DNA of 64,000 bases from Phocoenobacter atlanticus (GTDB lineage: Bacteria; Pseudomonadota; Gammaproteobacteria; Enterobacterales; Pasteurellaceae). This document shows, in pieces, positions 8,375 through 18,082 of the stretch (the first letter of the stretch is position 1; each line of letters starts with the position of its first letter). The notes beneath the pieces were generated by a model that saw only the letters and a list, made by a program, of their open reading frames with translations, did not search any database and had not been told where the DNA came from. The stretch lies in assembly GCF_030764225.1 (NCBI RefSeq), contig NZ_JASAXH010000012.1; one strand, written 5' to 3'. A program made the translations under genes and the position numbers.

Positions 8375-8953
8375 ATGAAAAAATTAAAACTTTTTATTTT
8401 TGTAAATTTTTGTTTATATCTTACCGCTTGTGTGAATAGCTATGCAGCGCCTAGAGCGATGTTTTTTCAAGTCCCACAAAAAATCACTTTTGATGGACAA
8501 GAATATATAAAATCAAATTATAGCCGATTAGAAGGTATGGAGCATATTGTGTATTTACCTCACAATAAAAAGGTAAATACTAAAAATTGGCAACAGGCTA
8601 TTTTTATCTTTTTAGATAATAGTGTAGCAGTGAGACCTGCAATTTCTTTAGAAGAGCGTATTCATATACGTGAAAATGTGTATAAGTCACAGCATAAAAT
8701 ATTAGCAGATTTAATCATTAATAATGCGGAATTACAAAGTAAAATTATTTCTCCTCCCACAGAAAGAGAGCATAATATTTTATTAGAAGTTTCTCGAGGA
8801 CGTAATTCACAATGTGGATTTGGTGAAATACAATATGCAATTAAGCGGTTAGATTTTGCAAAAAATTTACCAAATGTGACCGCTTATAAAAAAGAGATAA
8901 TTAAACTTGCAGATCGATTTAAACAATTAGATTGGCAAATTTTGTGTAAATAA
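8375..8953 (+). CDS. putative lipoprotein of unknown function
   Basis: 192 residues. The N-terminus is a lipoprotein signal peptide: basic MKKLK, a hydrophobic stretch, then the lipobox LTAC with the acylated Cys near residue 19. The mature part is hydrophilic with two further Cys (SQCGFGE and the penultimate residue), which could form a disulfide in the periplasm. I recognise no domain. There is no strong ribosome site before the ATG, so expression may be weak. It lies directly downstream of a repeat element and converges on the Nif3-like gene, with only 5 bp between them. It carries uptake-sequence cores (TTACCGCTTG, GACCGCTTA) within its coding region. Confidence 0.65.
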   Translation: MKKLKLFIFVNFCLYLTACVNSYAAPRAMFFQVPQKITFDGQEYIKSNYSRLEGMEHIVYLPHNKKVNTKNWQQAIFIFLDNSVAVRPAISLEERIHIRENVYKSQHKILADLIINNAELQSKIISPPTEREHNILLEVSRGRNSQCGFGEIQYAIKRLDFAKNLPNVTAYKKEIIKLADRFKQLDWQILCK

Positions 8954-8958
8954 AGATA

Positions 8959-9729
8959 TTAAGCAGGATTATTAATATCAACAAATTCAACAATCAAATT
9001 ATATTCTTTTGCTAGCCATTCCCCCACTGCTTTTATGCCATCTCTCTCTGTGGCGTGATGTCCTGCTGCAAAGTAGTAAATACCTTGTTCACAGGCAGAA
9101 TGGTAAGTTCTCTCTGATATTTCACCTGAAATAAAAGCGTCTAATCCTTTTTGAGCAGCAAGATCAATATAATCCTGCCCACCACCTGTGCAAATCCCAA
9201 TAGTTTTAATTAATTTTTGAGGATATTCAGCAGTGAAGTCACCACATAGGGTTGGTTTTCGATTTAATATTTTCTCAAGTTTATCCGCTAATTCATTGGC
9301 TGAAATGGGTGTATCTAATTCACCATAAACAGGGATAGAGTAGGGAGTATCTTCTAATCCGTGTAGTTGTGTAATCCCTAATTTTTGTGCCAGCTGTGTA
9401 TTGTTGCCCAGTTCAGGGTGAATATCAACAGGTAAGTGGTAACCATATAAGTTAATATCATTGATGAGTAACTGTTTTATACGTTTTCCTTTCATTCCTC
9501 GAATAGAAGGTTCTTCATTTTTCCAAAAGTAGCCGTGATGAACCAATATAGCGTCTGCATTGCGTTTTATGGCTTCTTCAATTAAAGGTAAGCAGGCAGT
9601 TACCCCTGTAATAATTTTAGTAATATTAGATTTTCCTTCAACTTGTAAACCGTTAGGGGCATAGTCTTTAATTGCTTGGCTATTTAATTTTATGTTTAAA
9701 ATATGTTCTAATTCTAAATTATTTAACAT
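8959..9729 (-). CDS. Nif3-like dinuclear metal centre protein (YbgI family)
   Basis: 256 residues covering both halves of the NIF3/YbgI fold. Metal ligands are visible: HHGYFW near residue 65 and AAGHHATERDG near residue 220, the two conserved His clusters with a Glu that hold a di-metal site in the toroidal hexamer. TGVTACL and ICTGGGQDYI are also family-typical. The biological role of bacterial YbgI is unsettled; GTP cyclohydrolase-like naming in databases is not well supported. The gene is monocistronic on the minus strand. Confidence 0.88.
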   Translation of the reverse strand: MLNNLELEHILNIKLNSQAIKDYAPNGLQVEGKSNITKIITGVTACLPLIEEAIKRNADAILVHHGYFWKNEEPSIRGMKGKRIKQLLINDINLYGYHLPVDIHPELGNNTQLAQKLGITQLHGLEDTPYSIPVYGELDTPISANELADKLEKILNRKPTLCGDFTAEYPQKLIKTIGICTGGGQDYIDLAAQKGLDAFISGEISERTYHSACEQGIYYFAAGHHATERDGIKAVGEWLAKEYNLIVEFVDINNPA

Positions 9730-9746
9730 TACTTTTTTCCTTTATT

Positions 9747-9799
9747 AAGCGGTATGATTTTGAGATAAATTTGCAAATTTTTATTTAAATGTGACCGCT
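9747..9799. terminator. inverted pair of uptake sequences between yejM and the Nif3-like gene
   Basis: AAGCGGT at 9747 and ACCGCT at 9794 face each other across an AAATTTGCAAATTTT tract. Paired uptake sequences commonly double as terminators in Pasteurellaceae, and this one lies right at the stop codon of yejM. Confidence 0.6.
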
Positions 9800-11492
9800 A
9801 TTTTTCCATAAAATAATTACTATCAAGAGTAAGTTGTAAGAATAAATTAAGCGGAATATCTACGTTATTTTGCTGTTTTCCAGTCATATCAAAGTACTTA
9901 AAACGCCCTTTACTTGGCTGTATCTGGTATTGTTTACCATCTGGCATTATTGCCACTCGCCATTTACTATTCGCACTTAATAGCCACTTATGATTATTTT
10001 CATTTATTAGGTCAATACCTTGAGAGTAGTCTTTCGTTGAGTTTGTTACGCCAAAGAGATTGTTTAAAAGTGTTGGTAAAATATCTAAATGGCTGGATAG
10101 CTGTTCATAGGACTCTGTTTGCCCTTTCCAATACATAATCATAGGTACTTGAGTGCGTAATTTATCAAATGAATTCTTCATTTCCGTCTTTTTGCTTAAA
10201 TCTGAGGTAATAATTACCACCGTATTTTGAAGCAATTTTTGTTCTGTTAGGGTACTCCAAATCTGAGCAATTTGTTTATCAAGAATTTGTTCTTTGGCTA
10301 CTTTAAGATCTAAATAATTAAAAAATGGAGCGGTATGATAATTTTCTATCCACTTTTTCCATTGAATAATCATTTGCTGATTAGAGTGGGGAGTATGTAA
10401 TTTTAATTGGTTGAATAATGAGCGGTGATAAATAGGTGCTTTAAATCCTTTGGCGGAAAACAGTCCAAATTTATATTGGTTTTGTTTTAAAATATCAATT
10501 AATGGTGATGATTTTTGTTCATTTAAAATAGAATCAACATATTGCCCTGTTAATCCATAAAATAAATTAACAATACTCGCCATTGCACTATCACCTGCAA
10601 TGTAATGTTGAGTAAAATTAAGTGAATTTAGACGAATATCGACTAAATTTGGCATCTTTTCTAAAGAAATTGCCTTATTACTTAAATTCGAAATATTTAC
10701 AATAATTACATTTGTTTTCTCTTCTATTTTATCTGCGTTTAGTATTTTTTTAGGGTAATCTAAATAAAAGGCTTCTGGGCGACCGTGTTCTTTGATCTGT
10801 TGCTCTAAAACAGAATGATTGGCTAAACCGTGTTTTTCAAAAAATGTTTTTGCTGTCATTGGATAAGAGAGCGGATAGTTTGATTTTTGTGCGGTAATTG
10901 GACGATAGAAAGTAATGTCTGCCCACGCATAAAAAAGATGTGTTGCAGTAAAACAACAAATGAAAAACAGTGCAACAAATTTTCCCCATCTTTGACGAGC
11001 AAAGCGACGTAGCTTATGCCATATCCAATAAGAACTGATAATTTCTGCCATTAAAATGGCTAGAATAGGAATGATCATTTGCCAATGAATTAAAGACGTC
11101 AGTTCTTTGGGGCGAATAAAAATTTTCCAAACCAGAGGAGATAAATGTAAATAGAGTGTTTTAAATATTTCCGTATCAATTAACAGTATTACCATTCCAA
11201 TCGTGGCAATAATTACTGAGGTAACTCGGAAAGCTAATTGGTTTCTGATAATAAAACTTAATGGAAACAGTAGTAATAAATAAACAGCAAAAACGATAAA
11301 GCTAAAATGCCCAAATAAACTGATAAAGAAATACAATTTTCCTAACAAGGTATTTGGCCAGTCAGCATTGAATGCATAACGAGAAGCAATAAAAAGGACA
11401 ATACCAATATTAAAAAAACTAAACCAGTGTCCCCACGTGATACGTTGAGAAAGTGCTTCAGCTTCAGGTCGTTGTTGAAATAATTTAAACAT
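9798..11492 (-). CDS. yejM: YejM/PbgA-like inner-membrane sulfatase-fold protein
   Basis: 564 residues: five predicted transmembrane helices in the first ~190 (FFNIGIVLFIASRYAF onward), then a periplasmic domain with an alkaline-phosphatase/sulfatase-like fold. The catalytic formyl-Gly site and most metal ligands of true sulfatases are absent, as in E. coli YejM (PbgA/LapC). E. coli YejM senses lipopolysaccharide and controls LpxC degradation through LapB; the same role is inferred here. It lies one base after yejL in the conserved yejL-yejM arrangement. Confidence 0.88.
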   Translation of the reverse strand: MFKLFQQRPEAEALSQRITWGHWFSFFNIGIVLFIASRYAFNADWPNTLLGKLYFFISLFGHFSFIVFAVYLLLLFPLSFIIRNQLAFRVTSVIIATIGMVILLIDTEIFKTLYLHLSPLVWKIFIRPKELTSLIHWQMIIPILAILMAEIISSYWIWHKLRRFARQRWGKFVALFFICCFTATHLFYAWADITFYRPITAQKSNYPLSYPMTAKTFFEKHGLANHSVLEQQIKEHGRPEAFYLDYPKKILNADKIEEKTNVIIVNISNLSNKAISLEKMPNLVDIRLNSLNFTQHYIAGDSAMASIVNLFYGLTGQYVDSILNEQKSSPLIDILKQNQYKFGLFSAKGFKAPIYHRSLFNQLKLHTPHSNQQMIIQWKKWIENYHTAPFFNYLDLKVAKEQILDKQIAQIWSTLTEQKLLQNTVVIITSDLSKKTEMKNSFDKLRTQVPMIMYWKGQTESYEQLSSHLDILPTLLNNLFGVTNSTKDYSQGIDLINENNHKWLLSANSKWRVAIMPDGKQYQIQPSKGRFKYFDMTGKQQNNVDIPLNLFLQLTLDSNYFMEK

Positions 11493-11493
11493 A

Positions 11494-11718
11494 TCAGTGT
11501 TTAGTCATTAATGAGTTTTTTAAAGCTTGTGAAAAGGTGTCTGCCAAATGTTCACGTTGTTCAGGGTCATTGATATTATTCAGTAAAATATTGCTGACCA
11601 TATTACCAAGCACCATTAATGAAAGATCAACAGGGGTTTTATTTTTTTCTAATACAGTAATCAATTCATTGAGTAGTGTATCTAATTGTTCATTGTTATA
11701 TTTAGATTTTATAGCCAT
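11494..11718 (-). CDS. yejL: YejL family protein (DUF1414)
   Basis: 74-residue soluble protein, the normal size for YejL, with the recognisable NEQLDTLLNELITVLEKNKTP N-terminal region and a C-terminal amphipathic helix. No biochemical function is established for the family. It is encoded immediately upstream of yejM, as in enterobacteria, so the two are probably co-transcribed. Confidence 0.88.
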   Translation of the reverse strand: MAIKSKYNNEQLDTLLNELITVLEKNKTPVDLSLMVLGNMVSNILLNNINDPEQREHLADTFSQALKNSLMTKH

Positions 11719-11790
11719 AGTAAAAATTTTTGTAAGATAATTGGAATAATAATAACATAAATTTGTAAATTTTTATGTAGATCTTACCGC

Positions 11791-12663
11791 TTATTTTTTG
11801 AGGGTAACTTTCAGTATTCTTCCAATATCCGTTAAGCTATTGACAGTGATGACACCTGCTTCTTGTAATACTCGATATTTCTCTTCTGCGGTTCCTTTTC
11901 CTCCGCTAATAATTGCCCCTGCGTGTCCCATTCTTTTTCCTTTTGGGGCAGTTATTCCTGCGATGTAGCCAATCACTGGTTTGGTGATATGCTGTTTAAT
12001 AAATTCAGCGGCTTCTTCTTCGGCAGTTCCTCCGATTTCCCCAATCATTACTATTGCTTCTGTTTGTGGATCTTGCTCAAAGAGTTTTAAAATATCAATA
12101 AAACTAGAGCCTGAGATAGGATCTCCACCAATGCCGACACAAGTCGATTGCCCTAATCCTGCATCCGTGGTTTGTTTTACTGCTTCATAGGTCAGTGTTC
12201 CAGAGCGAGAAATAATCCCAATTTTGCCTTTTTTGTGAATATGAGCAGGCATAATCCCAACTTTGCATTCATCTGGCGTGATGACTCCCGGACAATTTGG
12301 ACCTATCATCATTGTCTCACTTTGGTTCAAACGTTGTTTTACCTCAAGCATATCTAATACAGGGATACCTTCTGTAATACAAATAATGAGTTTAATACCG
12401 CCATCGATTGCTTCTAAAATAGCATCTTTACAGCCACTTGCAGGTACGTAAATAACAGACACTGTTGCTCCCGTATTGTTTACGGCATCACGCACAGTAT
12501 TAAAAACCGGTAAGCCTAAATGCGTAGTTCCTCCTTTATTTGGAGATACGCCACCCACAAGCTGTGTACCATAAGCCAGTGCATCGGTGCAATGTAAGGT
12601 GCCTTGACTACCCGTAAATCCCTGACAAATTACCTTACTATTTTTATCGATTAAAATTGCCAT
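11791..12663 (-). CDS. sucD: succinyl-CoA synthetase alpha subunit
   Basis: About 290 residues. N-terminal CoA-binding domain with GFTGSQGTLH; C-terminal half with the phosphorylated active-site His in GHAGAIISGGKGTAEEK. Catalyses succinyl-CoA + ADP (or GDP) + Pi to succinate + CoA + NTP with SucC. The ATG at 12663 has AAGGAAA upstream and gives the family start MAILIDKNSKVICQG; a longer frame to 12690 lies inside sucC. The start overlaps the 3' end of sucC by 20 bp, indicating translational coupling. Confidence 0.96.
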   Translation of the reverse strand: MAILIDKNSKVICQGFTGSQGTLHCTDALAYGTQLVGGVSPNKGGTTHLGLPVFNTVRDAVNNTGATVSVIYVPASGCKDAILEAIDGGIKLIICITEGIPVLDMLEVKQRLNQSETMMIGPNCPGVITPDECKVGIMPAHIHKKGKIGIISRSGTLTYEAVKQTTDAGLGQSTCVGIGGDPISGSSFIDILKLFEQDPQTEAIVMIGEIGGTAEEEAAEFIKQHITKPVIGYIAGITAPKGKRMGHAGAIISGGKGTAEEKYRVLQEAGVITVNSLTDIGRILKVTLKK

Positions 12664-13837
12664 TATTGATTTCCTTATTTTTTTTTGCAACCTCTACGGC
12701 AAGTTGTGTTGCCTGTGTAAGGTTTGTTGCACTGATAATATTTAAGTGACATTCAGAAAGAATATGATGAGCAATTTCAGCATTATTACCTTCTAAACGT
12801 ACAATGACGGGAATTTCAATTCCGATTTCATTGACTGCGGCAATAATTCCTTTTGCGATTAAATCACAACGTACAATACCGCCAAAAATATTGACTAAAA
12901 TAACGTTAATATCGTGATCTGATAAAATTAACTTAAATGCCTCTGTTACTCGTTCAGCCGTAATTTTACCTCCCACATCAAGAAAATTAGCAGGATGTCC
13001 ACCAAAGGCTTTTATACTATCCATTGTTCCCATTGCAAGCCCAGCACCATTGACCACACAGCCAATATTACCTTTGAGGGCAACATAGTTTAACTGATAA
13101 GATTCTGCAATGACTTCTCGAGGATCTTGTTGAGTAGGATCATTAAATTGTTGTAATTCAGTTTGGCGGTAGAGAGCATTATCATCCACAATCATTTTGG
13201 CATCTAAGCAGACCAAATCCCCTGTTTGAGTAATGGCAAGAGGGTTAATTTCTAATAAGGATAAATCTTTTTGCTTAAATAAGGTCACGAGCTGCATAAA
13301 AAATTGTGTAAATTGTTTAACTTGATTGCCTTGCAATCCTAATTTAAATGCTAATTCACGTCCTTGATAAGGCATTGCACCTAAGGGGTCAATAATCGTT
13401 TTATAAATTAAATCAGGGTGTGCTTGAGCAATCTCTTCAATGTTTACTCCTCCTTCACTTGAGGCAATAAATACAATTTTTTGTAATGAGCGATCAATGA
13501 CAACACTGATATAAATTTCACGTTCAATTGCTGTATTTTCTTCTACATAAATGGTGTGTACAGGCAACCCCATAGGAGCAGTTTGATAAGTCACTAATTG
13601 CCTTCCAAATCTTTGATTGGCAAAGGTTAATGCATCCGCTTCATTGCTTACTACTTTTATTCCACCTGCTTTACCTCGTCCACCAGTATGCACTTGGCAT
13701 TTCAATACCCATTGTGATGATTGAATATGTTGTAACGCTTGTTTTATTTGTGCTAAATTCTGACAAGCTATTCCTTTAGGAATAGCAATATCATATTGAG
13801 CTAGCAGTTGTTTAGCTTGATATTCGTGTAAGTTCAT
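12644..13837 (-). CDS. sucC: succinyl-CoA synthetase beta subunit
   Basis: 397 residues with the ATP-grasp N-terminal domain (MNLHEYQAKQLLAQYDI, GGRGKAGGIKVV) and the C-terminal ligase domain (GIVRCDLIAKGI, VRLEGNNAEIAHHIL). It pairs with SucD. The C-terminus runs a few residues longer than the 388-residue E. coli protein, reaching into sucD. It begins immediately after the stop codon of sbcB, so all three genes probably share a transcript. No sucAB genes are nearby. Confidence 0.96.
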   Translation of the reverse strand: MNLHEYQAKQLLAQYDIAIPKGIACQNLAQIKQALQHIQSSQWVLKCQVHTGGRGKAGGIKVVSNEADALTFANQRFGRQLVTYQTAPMGLPVHTIYVEENTAIEREIYISVVIDRSLQKIVFIASSEGGVNIEEIAQAHPDLIYKTIIDPLGAMPYQGRELAFKLGLQGNQVKQFTQFFMQLVTLFKQKDLSLLEINPLAITQTGDLVCLDAKMIVDDNALYRQTELQQFNDPTQQDPREVIAESYQLNYVALKGNIGCVVNGAGLAMGTMDSIKAFGGHPANFLDVGGKITAERVTEAFKLILSDHDINVILVNIFGGIVRCDLIAKGIIAAVNEIGIEIPVIVRLEGNNAEIAHHILSECHLNIISATNLTQATQLAVEVAKKNKEINNGNFNR

Positions 13838-15379
13838 TTAGATTAACTCTCTCAATACTTTAAGTTTTTGTTGCTTATCACAATCTTGCTCCGCCACTTT
13901 ATTTAACTTATCAATTAAATCATCATTTTTATCTTCTTTAATATAACTGACAGGCTGAATTTGTGAAATTTGCTCAGCATAAGCGGTCAGATCTTCTAAT
14001 AATTTTACCTTTTCTTCATCATCGTGATATTGATTAAATAGCTCATTAATTGATTGACTGAATTGTTGTGCCTTTTCATTAATTTGTTGATCACAATATT
14101 TTTGCCAACGAATTTGTTCGCTACGAGTGAGTGTGTGAGGATAGTGTCTGGCACGATAATTGAATAGTAATTTTTCTACACGAGGATCACTAAATTTTAA
14201 GCCGTGATTGGCTAATTCTTCAGGTTTAAGGGTGCGTAAAATTGCCATATTATTTTTATCTGCATTAGAAAAAAAGGATTCATACAGCGTAAGTTCAACA
14301 TTGGTCGCTTCTGCAAAGGTTCGCTCTTCACTGAAGATATCGCTTACTTTCTCTCGAATTAAATTTTTATGTTGTTTTAAACGTTTTAAATTTTCTAAAC
14401 AGTAGCTACGATCGATCCCTAAACGATCGGCATTTTCAGGTAATAAGGTTTTTGCAGGTGCAATAATAGGGCATTTGTTAATATGCACTAATTTTAACGG
14501 AACAGAATACAAGCCTTGTTCTTCTAATAATGCTTTTTTCGTATAAAGTCGTTCTTGTAAAACACGAGGATCTTCATTAAGCAAATCATCAACATTACCC
14601 GCTAAATCACACACAATTACGGCATTTTGATTGGTTGGATGCCACGCAATAGGTACCACCCACGCAGTATTTCCACGATAATTGCCCAGCATTCCAGATA
14701 CGTGAACAAGAGGCGTCATTTCACCTGTGTCGATCATTTTTTCAATGGCTTTTTTGCCACGATTTTCAAAGAAAAATTGGAATAATTTTGGTTGTTTTTG
14801 TTTAATCAACTTTGCCATTCCAATGGTTGCATACACGTCTGCCATCGCATCGTGGGCATCACTATGCTCAATACCATTGGCTTTAGTTAAATTTTCTAAT
14901 TTAAAGCTTGGATTACCTTCCTCATCATACGCCCAATTTATACCATCAGGACGTAACGCATAACAGGCTCGTACTACATCAAGCAAATCCCAACGAGAGT
15001 TACCATTTTTCCAGCTATATTCATAAGGATCAAAAAAGTTACGAAAGAAAGTATAACGTGTCATTTCATCATCATAACGAATATTGTTATAGCCCATTAC
15101 ACAAGTATTCGGTTGGCTAAATTCTTGATGAATACGCTCACTAAATTCAGGTTCAACCAAGCCTTCTTTATTGCAGTGTTGAGGTGTAATACCTGTTACC
15201 ATTACTGCTTCAGGTGAAGGTAAATAATCAGGTGTTTGCTTGCAATAAAACATTACTGGTTTGCCGATGATATTAAAATCACTGTCAGTACGAATACCTG
15301 CAAATTGAGCAGGGCGGTCACTGGCTGGATTAATTCCAAAACTTTCGTAGTCGTAAATAAAAAAGGTCTGTTTATTCAT
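13838..15379 (-). CDS. sbcB: exodeoxyribonuclease I
   Basis: 513-residue DnaQ-superfamily 3'-5' single-strand DNA exonuclease. Exo I motif FIYDYESFG at the N-terminus, YNNIRYDDEMTRY for Exo II and HDAMADVYATIG for Exo III. The SH3-like and C-terminal helical domains follow, with TLRPEELA-like text at 'TLKPEELANHGLKF'. It is somewhat longer than E. coli ExoI (475), with the extra residues in the C-terminal, Glu/Lys/Gln-rich tail. It acts in recombination and mismatch repair. The gene abuts sucC with no spacer. Confidence 0.93.
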   Translation of the reverse strand: MNKQTFFIYDYESFGINPASDRPAQFAGIRTDSDFNIIGKPVMFYCKQTPDYLPSPEAVMVTGITPQHCNKEGLVEPEFSERIHQEFSQPNTCVMGYNNIRYDDEMTRYTFFRNFFDPYEYSWKNGNSRWDLLDVVRACYALRPDGINWAYDEEGNPSFKLENLTKANGIEHSDAHDAMADVYATIGMAKLIKQKQPKLFQFFFENRGKKAIEKMIDTGEMTPLVHVSGMLGNYRGNTAWVVPIAWHPTNQNAVIVCDLAGNVDDLLNEDPRVLQERLYTKKALLEEQGLYSVPLKLVHINKCPIIAPAKTLLPENADRLGIDRSYCLENLKRLKQHKNLIREKVSDIFSEERTFAEATNVELTLYESFFSNADKNNMAILRTLKPEELANHGLKFSDPRVEKLLFNYRARHYPHTLTRSEQIRWQKYCDQQINEKAQQFSQSINELFNQYHDDEEKVKLLEDLTAYAEQISQIQPVSYIKEDKNDDLIDKLNKVAEQDCDKQQKLKVLRELI

Positions 15380-15734
15380 TGCTTATTTTGATAGTAAATT
15401 TGGAGGAATTGTAGCATAAATTTATAACGGTAAAAATTATAAAAATAACTGATATATTTGTTGTAGGGGAGTGATTAGCAAACGTAGTTTGCGTATATCC
15501 TCCCATAGCTTGATATAAAAATTCCCACAAAATATTATTAGCCATAAATATAGCGGGTAGATCAAATCAAAAATTTACAAATTTAATAATTTCACATATA
15601 TACGTAGGGTGGATACACAAAACGTAGCGTCAAAGTATGCATTGACGAATGGATATTCAGAAATTTGGGATAAATGTGATGATATTATAATTGTGCAAAA
15701 TAGATAGAAAACAGGGTATCCCCAGCTTCTACAA
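15380..15734. other. gene-free spacer upstream of the first IgaA-like gene
   Basis: AT-rich spacer of about 355 bp. It contains a small palindrome GCAAAC-GTA-GTTTGC near 15480 and a GTAGGGTGGATACAC stretch near 15605 that resembles degraded dispersed repeats; a similar GGGTGGAT word occurs before the second IgaA-like gene. No reading frame of interest was found. Together with the decayed fragment that follows, it looks like eroded DNA. Confidence 0.5.
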
Positions 15735-15830
15735 TATGATTACATTTTTATGCTCTTGATTAGTTATATTTTATCAGTAAGATATTTAAAATAAATAAGC
15801 GGGTAGTTAGCGGAGTTAAATTCGCAAATG
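15735..15830 (+). pseudogene. eroded 3' end of an IgaA-like gene
   Basis: This stretch aligns with the last bases of the IgaA-like remnant at 27663-27772. Shared words in the same order are TAGTTATATTTT/AAGTTATATTTT, CAGTAAGATAT, AAAAT, AAGCGG(G/T), AGTTAG and GAGTTAAATT. It has accumulated substitutions and is open for only a few codons. It therefore marks a former IgaA-like gene just upstream of the intact one at 15871. The alignment was made by eye. Confidence 0.6.
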
Positions 15831-15870
15831 TTGGAAGTTAATATAAAAAGAGATCATAAGAGAAATTAAA

Positions 15871-17922
15871 ATGCAAAGCTTATTAATACTTATTGTTATT
15901 ATTACATCGACTTATGGGGCATTTTCTGCTCTTAAATACTTAACTTTGTCTCTAGAAAGCCAAAATCGATTAAAACATCCAACTAATCCTATTCGTAAAA
16001 TAACAGAGCAAGAAAAAGTGTTTTTATCCTCCCATTTAACTATTCATTCTTTGTCACTGGTTTCTGATCAGATTTATCAACTCAATAATGCAAAAATTAC
16101 CTTTGCAAAATTATTTCTTCCAAGAATGAAGAAAACAAGCGTTAAAATACAGGCTGACGGCATTAATATCTTTTTTCCTTATCCTTTAGATAATTTTTTG
16201 ATAGCAGAAAATACCATTGAATACGTGGTGACTAAAGTTGGGCGTGAACTGTATGCGACCGCTATATCAGTGAATGGGCATAATTTTTTACAACCAAATA
16301 TTGAATTATGGGGATTTAAACCAGAAGCAAAAGTTTTATCTACTCGTAATGAAAGCAAAATAGAATATCGTGTTAGACAAAGCAAAATAAGTTATGGTTG
16401 GGGGCTGTTTTATTTCTGTTTAGCGTTGTTATTTTGTTTGATGAGTTTAATGTCTGAACAAATGCTTTTTTTAAATATATGGCAAAGTGCAGCGGTGATT
16501 AGCATAGTGTTGATGATTTATAGTGTACTAAAAACAAAATCCAAAAATGCTGTTATAAAAGAAGTAAAAAGGATTAAAGGCACACCAAAATTTTTGCCAA
16601 CTAAACACTTAGAAGATGTCAGAGTAACCCTATCAACTTACTTTGTTGGTTTAAATTTTCCGACTACAGAAGGTTATAAAAATCAATTAAATGATAAAAA
16701 TAAAAGCCAACAAGAGAGTACCGAAGCAGAAGTGGTATTTGATGAAAAGAGTAAGCATTACACCTTATTAAGTGTTGCAAATGGTTTATCCGTTGAAGAA
16801 CATTATAAAAAACATCCACCAAGACCAAATGATCGTTTAGGGGCATTTTCTTTTTTTGCTATGTTATGGTTTGCTCTATTTTATTTCACCACACCGCCAT
16901 TATTAGAAAATATTACTGCTGTAGAGCATTATTTATTGAAAAATAATCATAAAATACTCTCTCAACCTAAGGAATTATTAAATGCAAAAAGGGGGGATTA
17001 TGTTGATTTTATCGATTTAACAAATAATGTGGATGTAGAAATTGATCATTCAAATCAACTCGACCCTAATGCTATTCGTATTTTCCCTAAAGAGCGACTA
17101 CAACTACCACAAGATTCTGATGAACTCATTGCTTTAGCAGAAGGTGATTTTTTTGAAATAGAAAACAGTTACTCACGTTTAAAGGATATTTATTTTTCAA
17201 GAAAATACAGTGGATTGAAAAATAATTTATCTCAACCACCAGAACAAGAAATTATATCTAGCTATTCAATGGGTTCTGCACCTGTGGTTAAAATTATTGA
17301 ACCAAATAACCTGCTGAATTTATTAGATAAAGTATGTTCAGAGAAACTCACAAATTCTTGTGAACAGCTATATCAAGATTTAGCACAACAATTTTCAACA
17401 CCCCAAAATTTGTATTTAATTCATCTTTATCAAGACTATAAAAATAAGCCACTTCCTGTTGCAGAATTTAAACAGTATTTTGGTTATGAAAGATTATTAA
17501 CATTACAACAAACTGTAAATATTTTACGTAATACGGTTATGCACTGGGCAAATCAACATAGACAAAAAAATAAACAAATTAAAGATATTGCTAATCTTAC
17601 TCAGGATCGTGGGGGGATTATTTTAAAAAGAGAAGGTATTTTAAATGAAATTGTGCCTTATAGTTCTTTTGATACCATAATGGACAAAATTCAAAAGGTA
17701 CAAAAGAGGCAGAATACTAAAAAGAGTATTGCAGGCGTGATCAGTAAGGTTTCTACTACAAAAGGTATTTTAACTCTTGATCTCATAAAACCAACCAAAG
17801 TATATAACAGACATTCTATAACCATAGTTGTGGCTAAATGTTTGATTTTTATCGTAATGTTATTGGTGCTTTTATCTTATATTTTTCCAGCAAGGTATCC
17901 TAAAAGCAATATTAAAAAATAA
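15871..17922 (+). CDS. IgaA/UmoB-like membrane protein, paralogue 1
   Basis: 683 residues with the five-helix IgaA topology: helix 1 at 1-22, cytosolic domain, a helix pair around 172-215, second cytosolic domain, helix 4 near 325-345, a periplasmic domain of about 300 residues, and helix 5 near 650-675. Text matches to E. coli IgaA (YrfF) in order: an IT(E/P)QE segment after helix 1, NTIEYVV before INGHxL, a KGTPK segment after the helix pair, RGGIIL in the late periplasmic domain, and an AGVISKV stretch before helix 5. One periplasmic Cys pair (VCSEKLTNSC, about residues 489 and 497) corresponds to IgaA C498/C504; the other pair is absent. IgaA restrains the Rcs phosphorelay in enterobacteria; no rcs gene is visible here, so function is open. 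Paralogous to the gene at 24410. Confidence 0.72.
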   Translation: MQSLLILIVIITSTYGAFSALKYLTLSLESQNRLKHPTNPIRKITEQEKVFLSSHLTIHSLSLVSDQIYQLNNAKITFAKLFLPRMKKTSVKIQADGINIFFPYPLDNFLIAENTIEYVVTKVGRELYATAISVNGHNFLQPNIELWGFKPEAKVLSTRNESKIEYRVRQSKISYGWGLFYFCLALLFCLMSLMSEQMLFLNIWQSAAVISIVLMIYSVLKTKSKNAVIKEVKRIKGTPKFLPTKHLEDVRVTLSTYFVGLNFPTTEGYKNQLNDKNKSQQESTEAEVVFDEKSKHYTLLSVANGLSVEEHYKKHPPRPNDRLGAFSFFAMLWFALFYFTTPPLLENITAVEHYLLKNNHKILSQPKELLNAKRGDYVDFIDLTNNVDVEIDHSNQLDPNAIRIFPKERLQLPQDSDELIALAEGDFFEIENSYSRLKDIYFSRKYSGLKNNLSQPPEQEIISSYSMGSAPVVKIIEPNNLLNLLDKVCSEKLTNSCEQLYQDLAQQFSTPQNLYLIHLYQDYKNKPLPVAEFKQYFGYERLLTLQQTVNILRNTVMHWANQHRQKNKQIKDIANLTQDRGGIILKREGILNEIVPYSSFDTIMDKIQKVQKRQNTKKSIAGVISKVSTTKGILTLDLIKPTKVYNRHSITIVVAKCLIFIVMLLVLLSYIFPARYPKSNIKK

Positions 17923-17987
17923 GCGGTCACTTAATTGAATAAATTTACCAAATTTAGAATGAGGTGAAGCGGTATTCTTTTCTATTT

Positions 17988-18041
17988 AAGCGGTACGATT
18001 TTCCCCTAAATTTGCAAATTTATGGTAGGATCGTACCGCTT
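17988..18041. terminator. inverted uptake-sequence pair after IgaA-like gene 1
   Basis: AAGCGGTACGAT at 17988 pairs perfectly with ATCGTACCGCTT at 18030, with AAATTTGCAAATTT in the loop. Two more AAGCGGT cores lie just upstream at about 17923 and 17967, making this a local cluster of uptake sequences. It probably terminates the IgaA-like transcript before thiI. Confidence 0.7.
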
Positions 18042-18082
18042 TATTATTTACAGAACAACAATTAGAAAACAAACAACAGATT

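Noticed and set aside
15380..15870. A hidden small gene or riboswitch in the 490-bp spacer before the first IgaA-like gene
   Set aside because: No frame with a ribosome site and no recognisable riboswitch core; the only explained part is the eroded IgaA-like tail.
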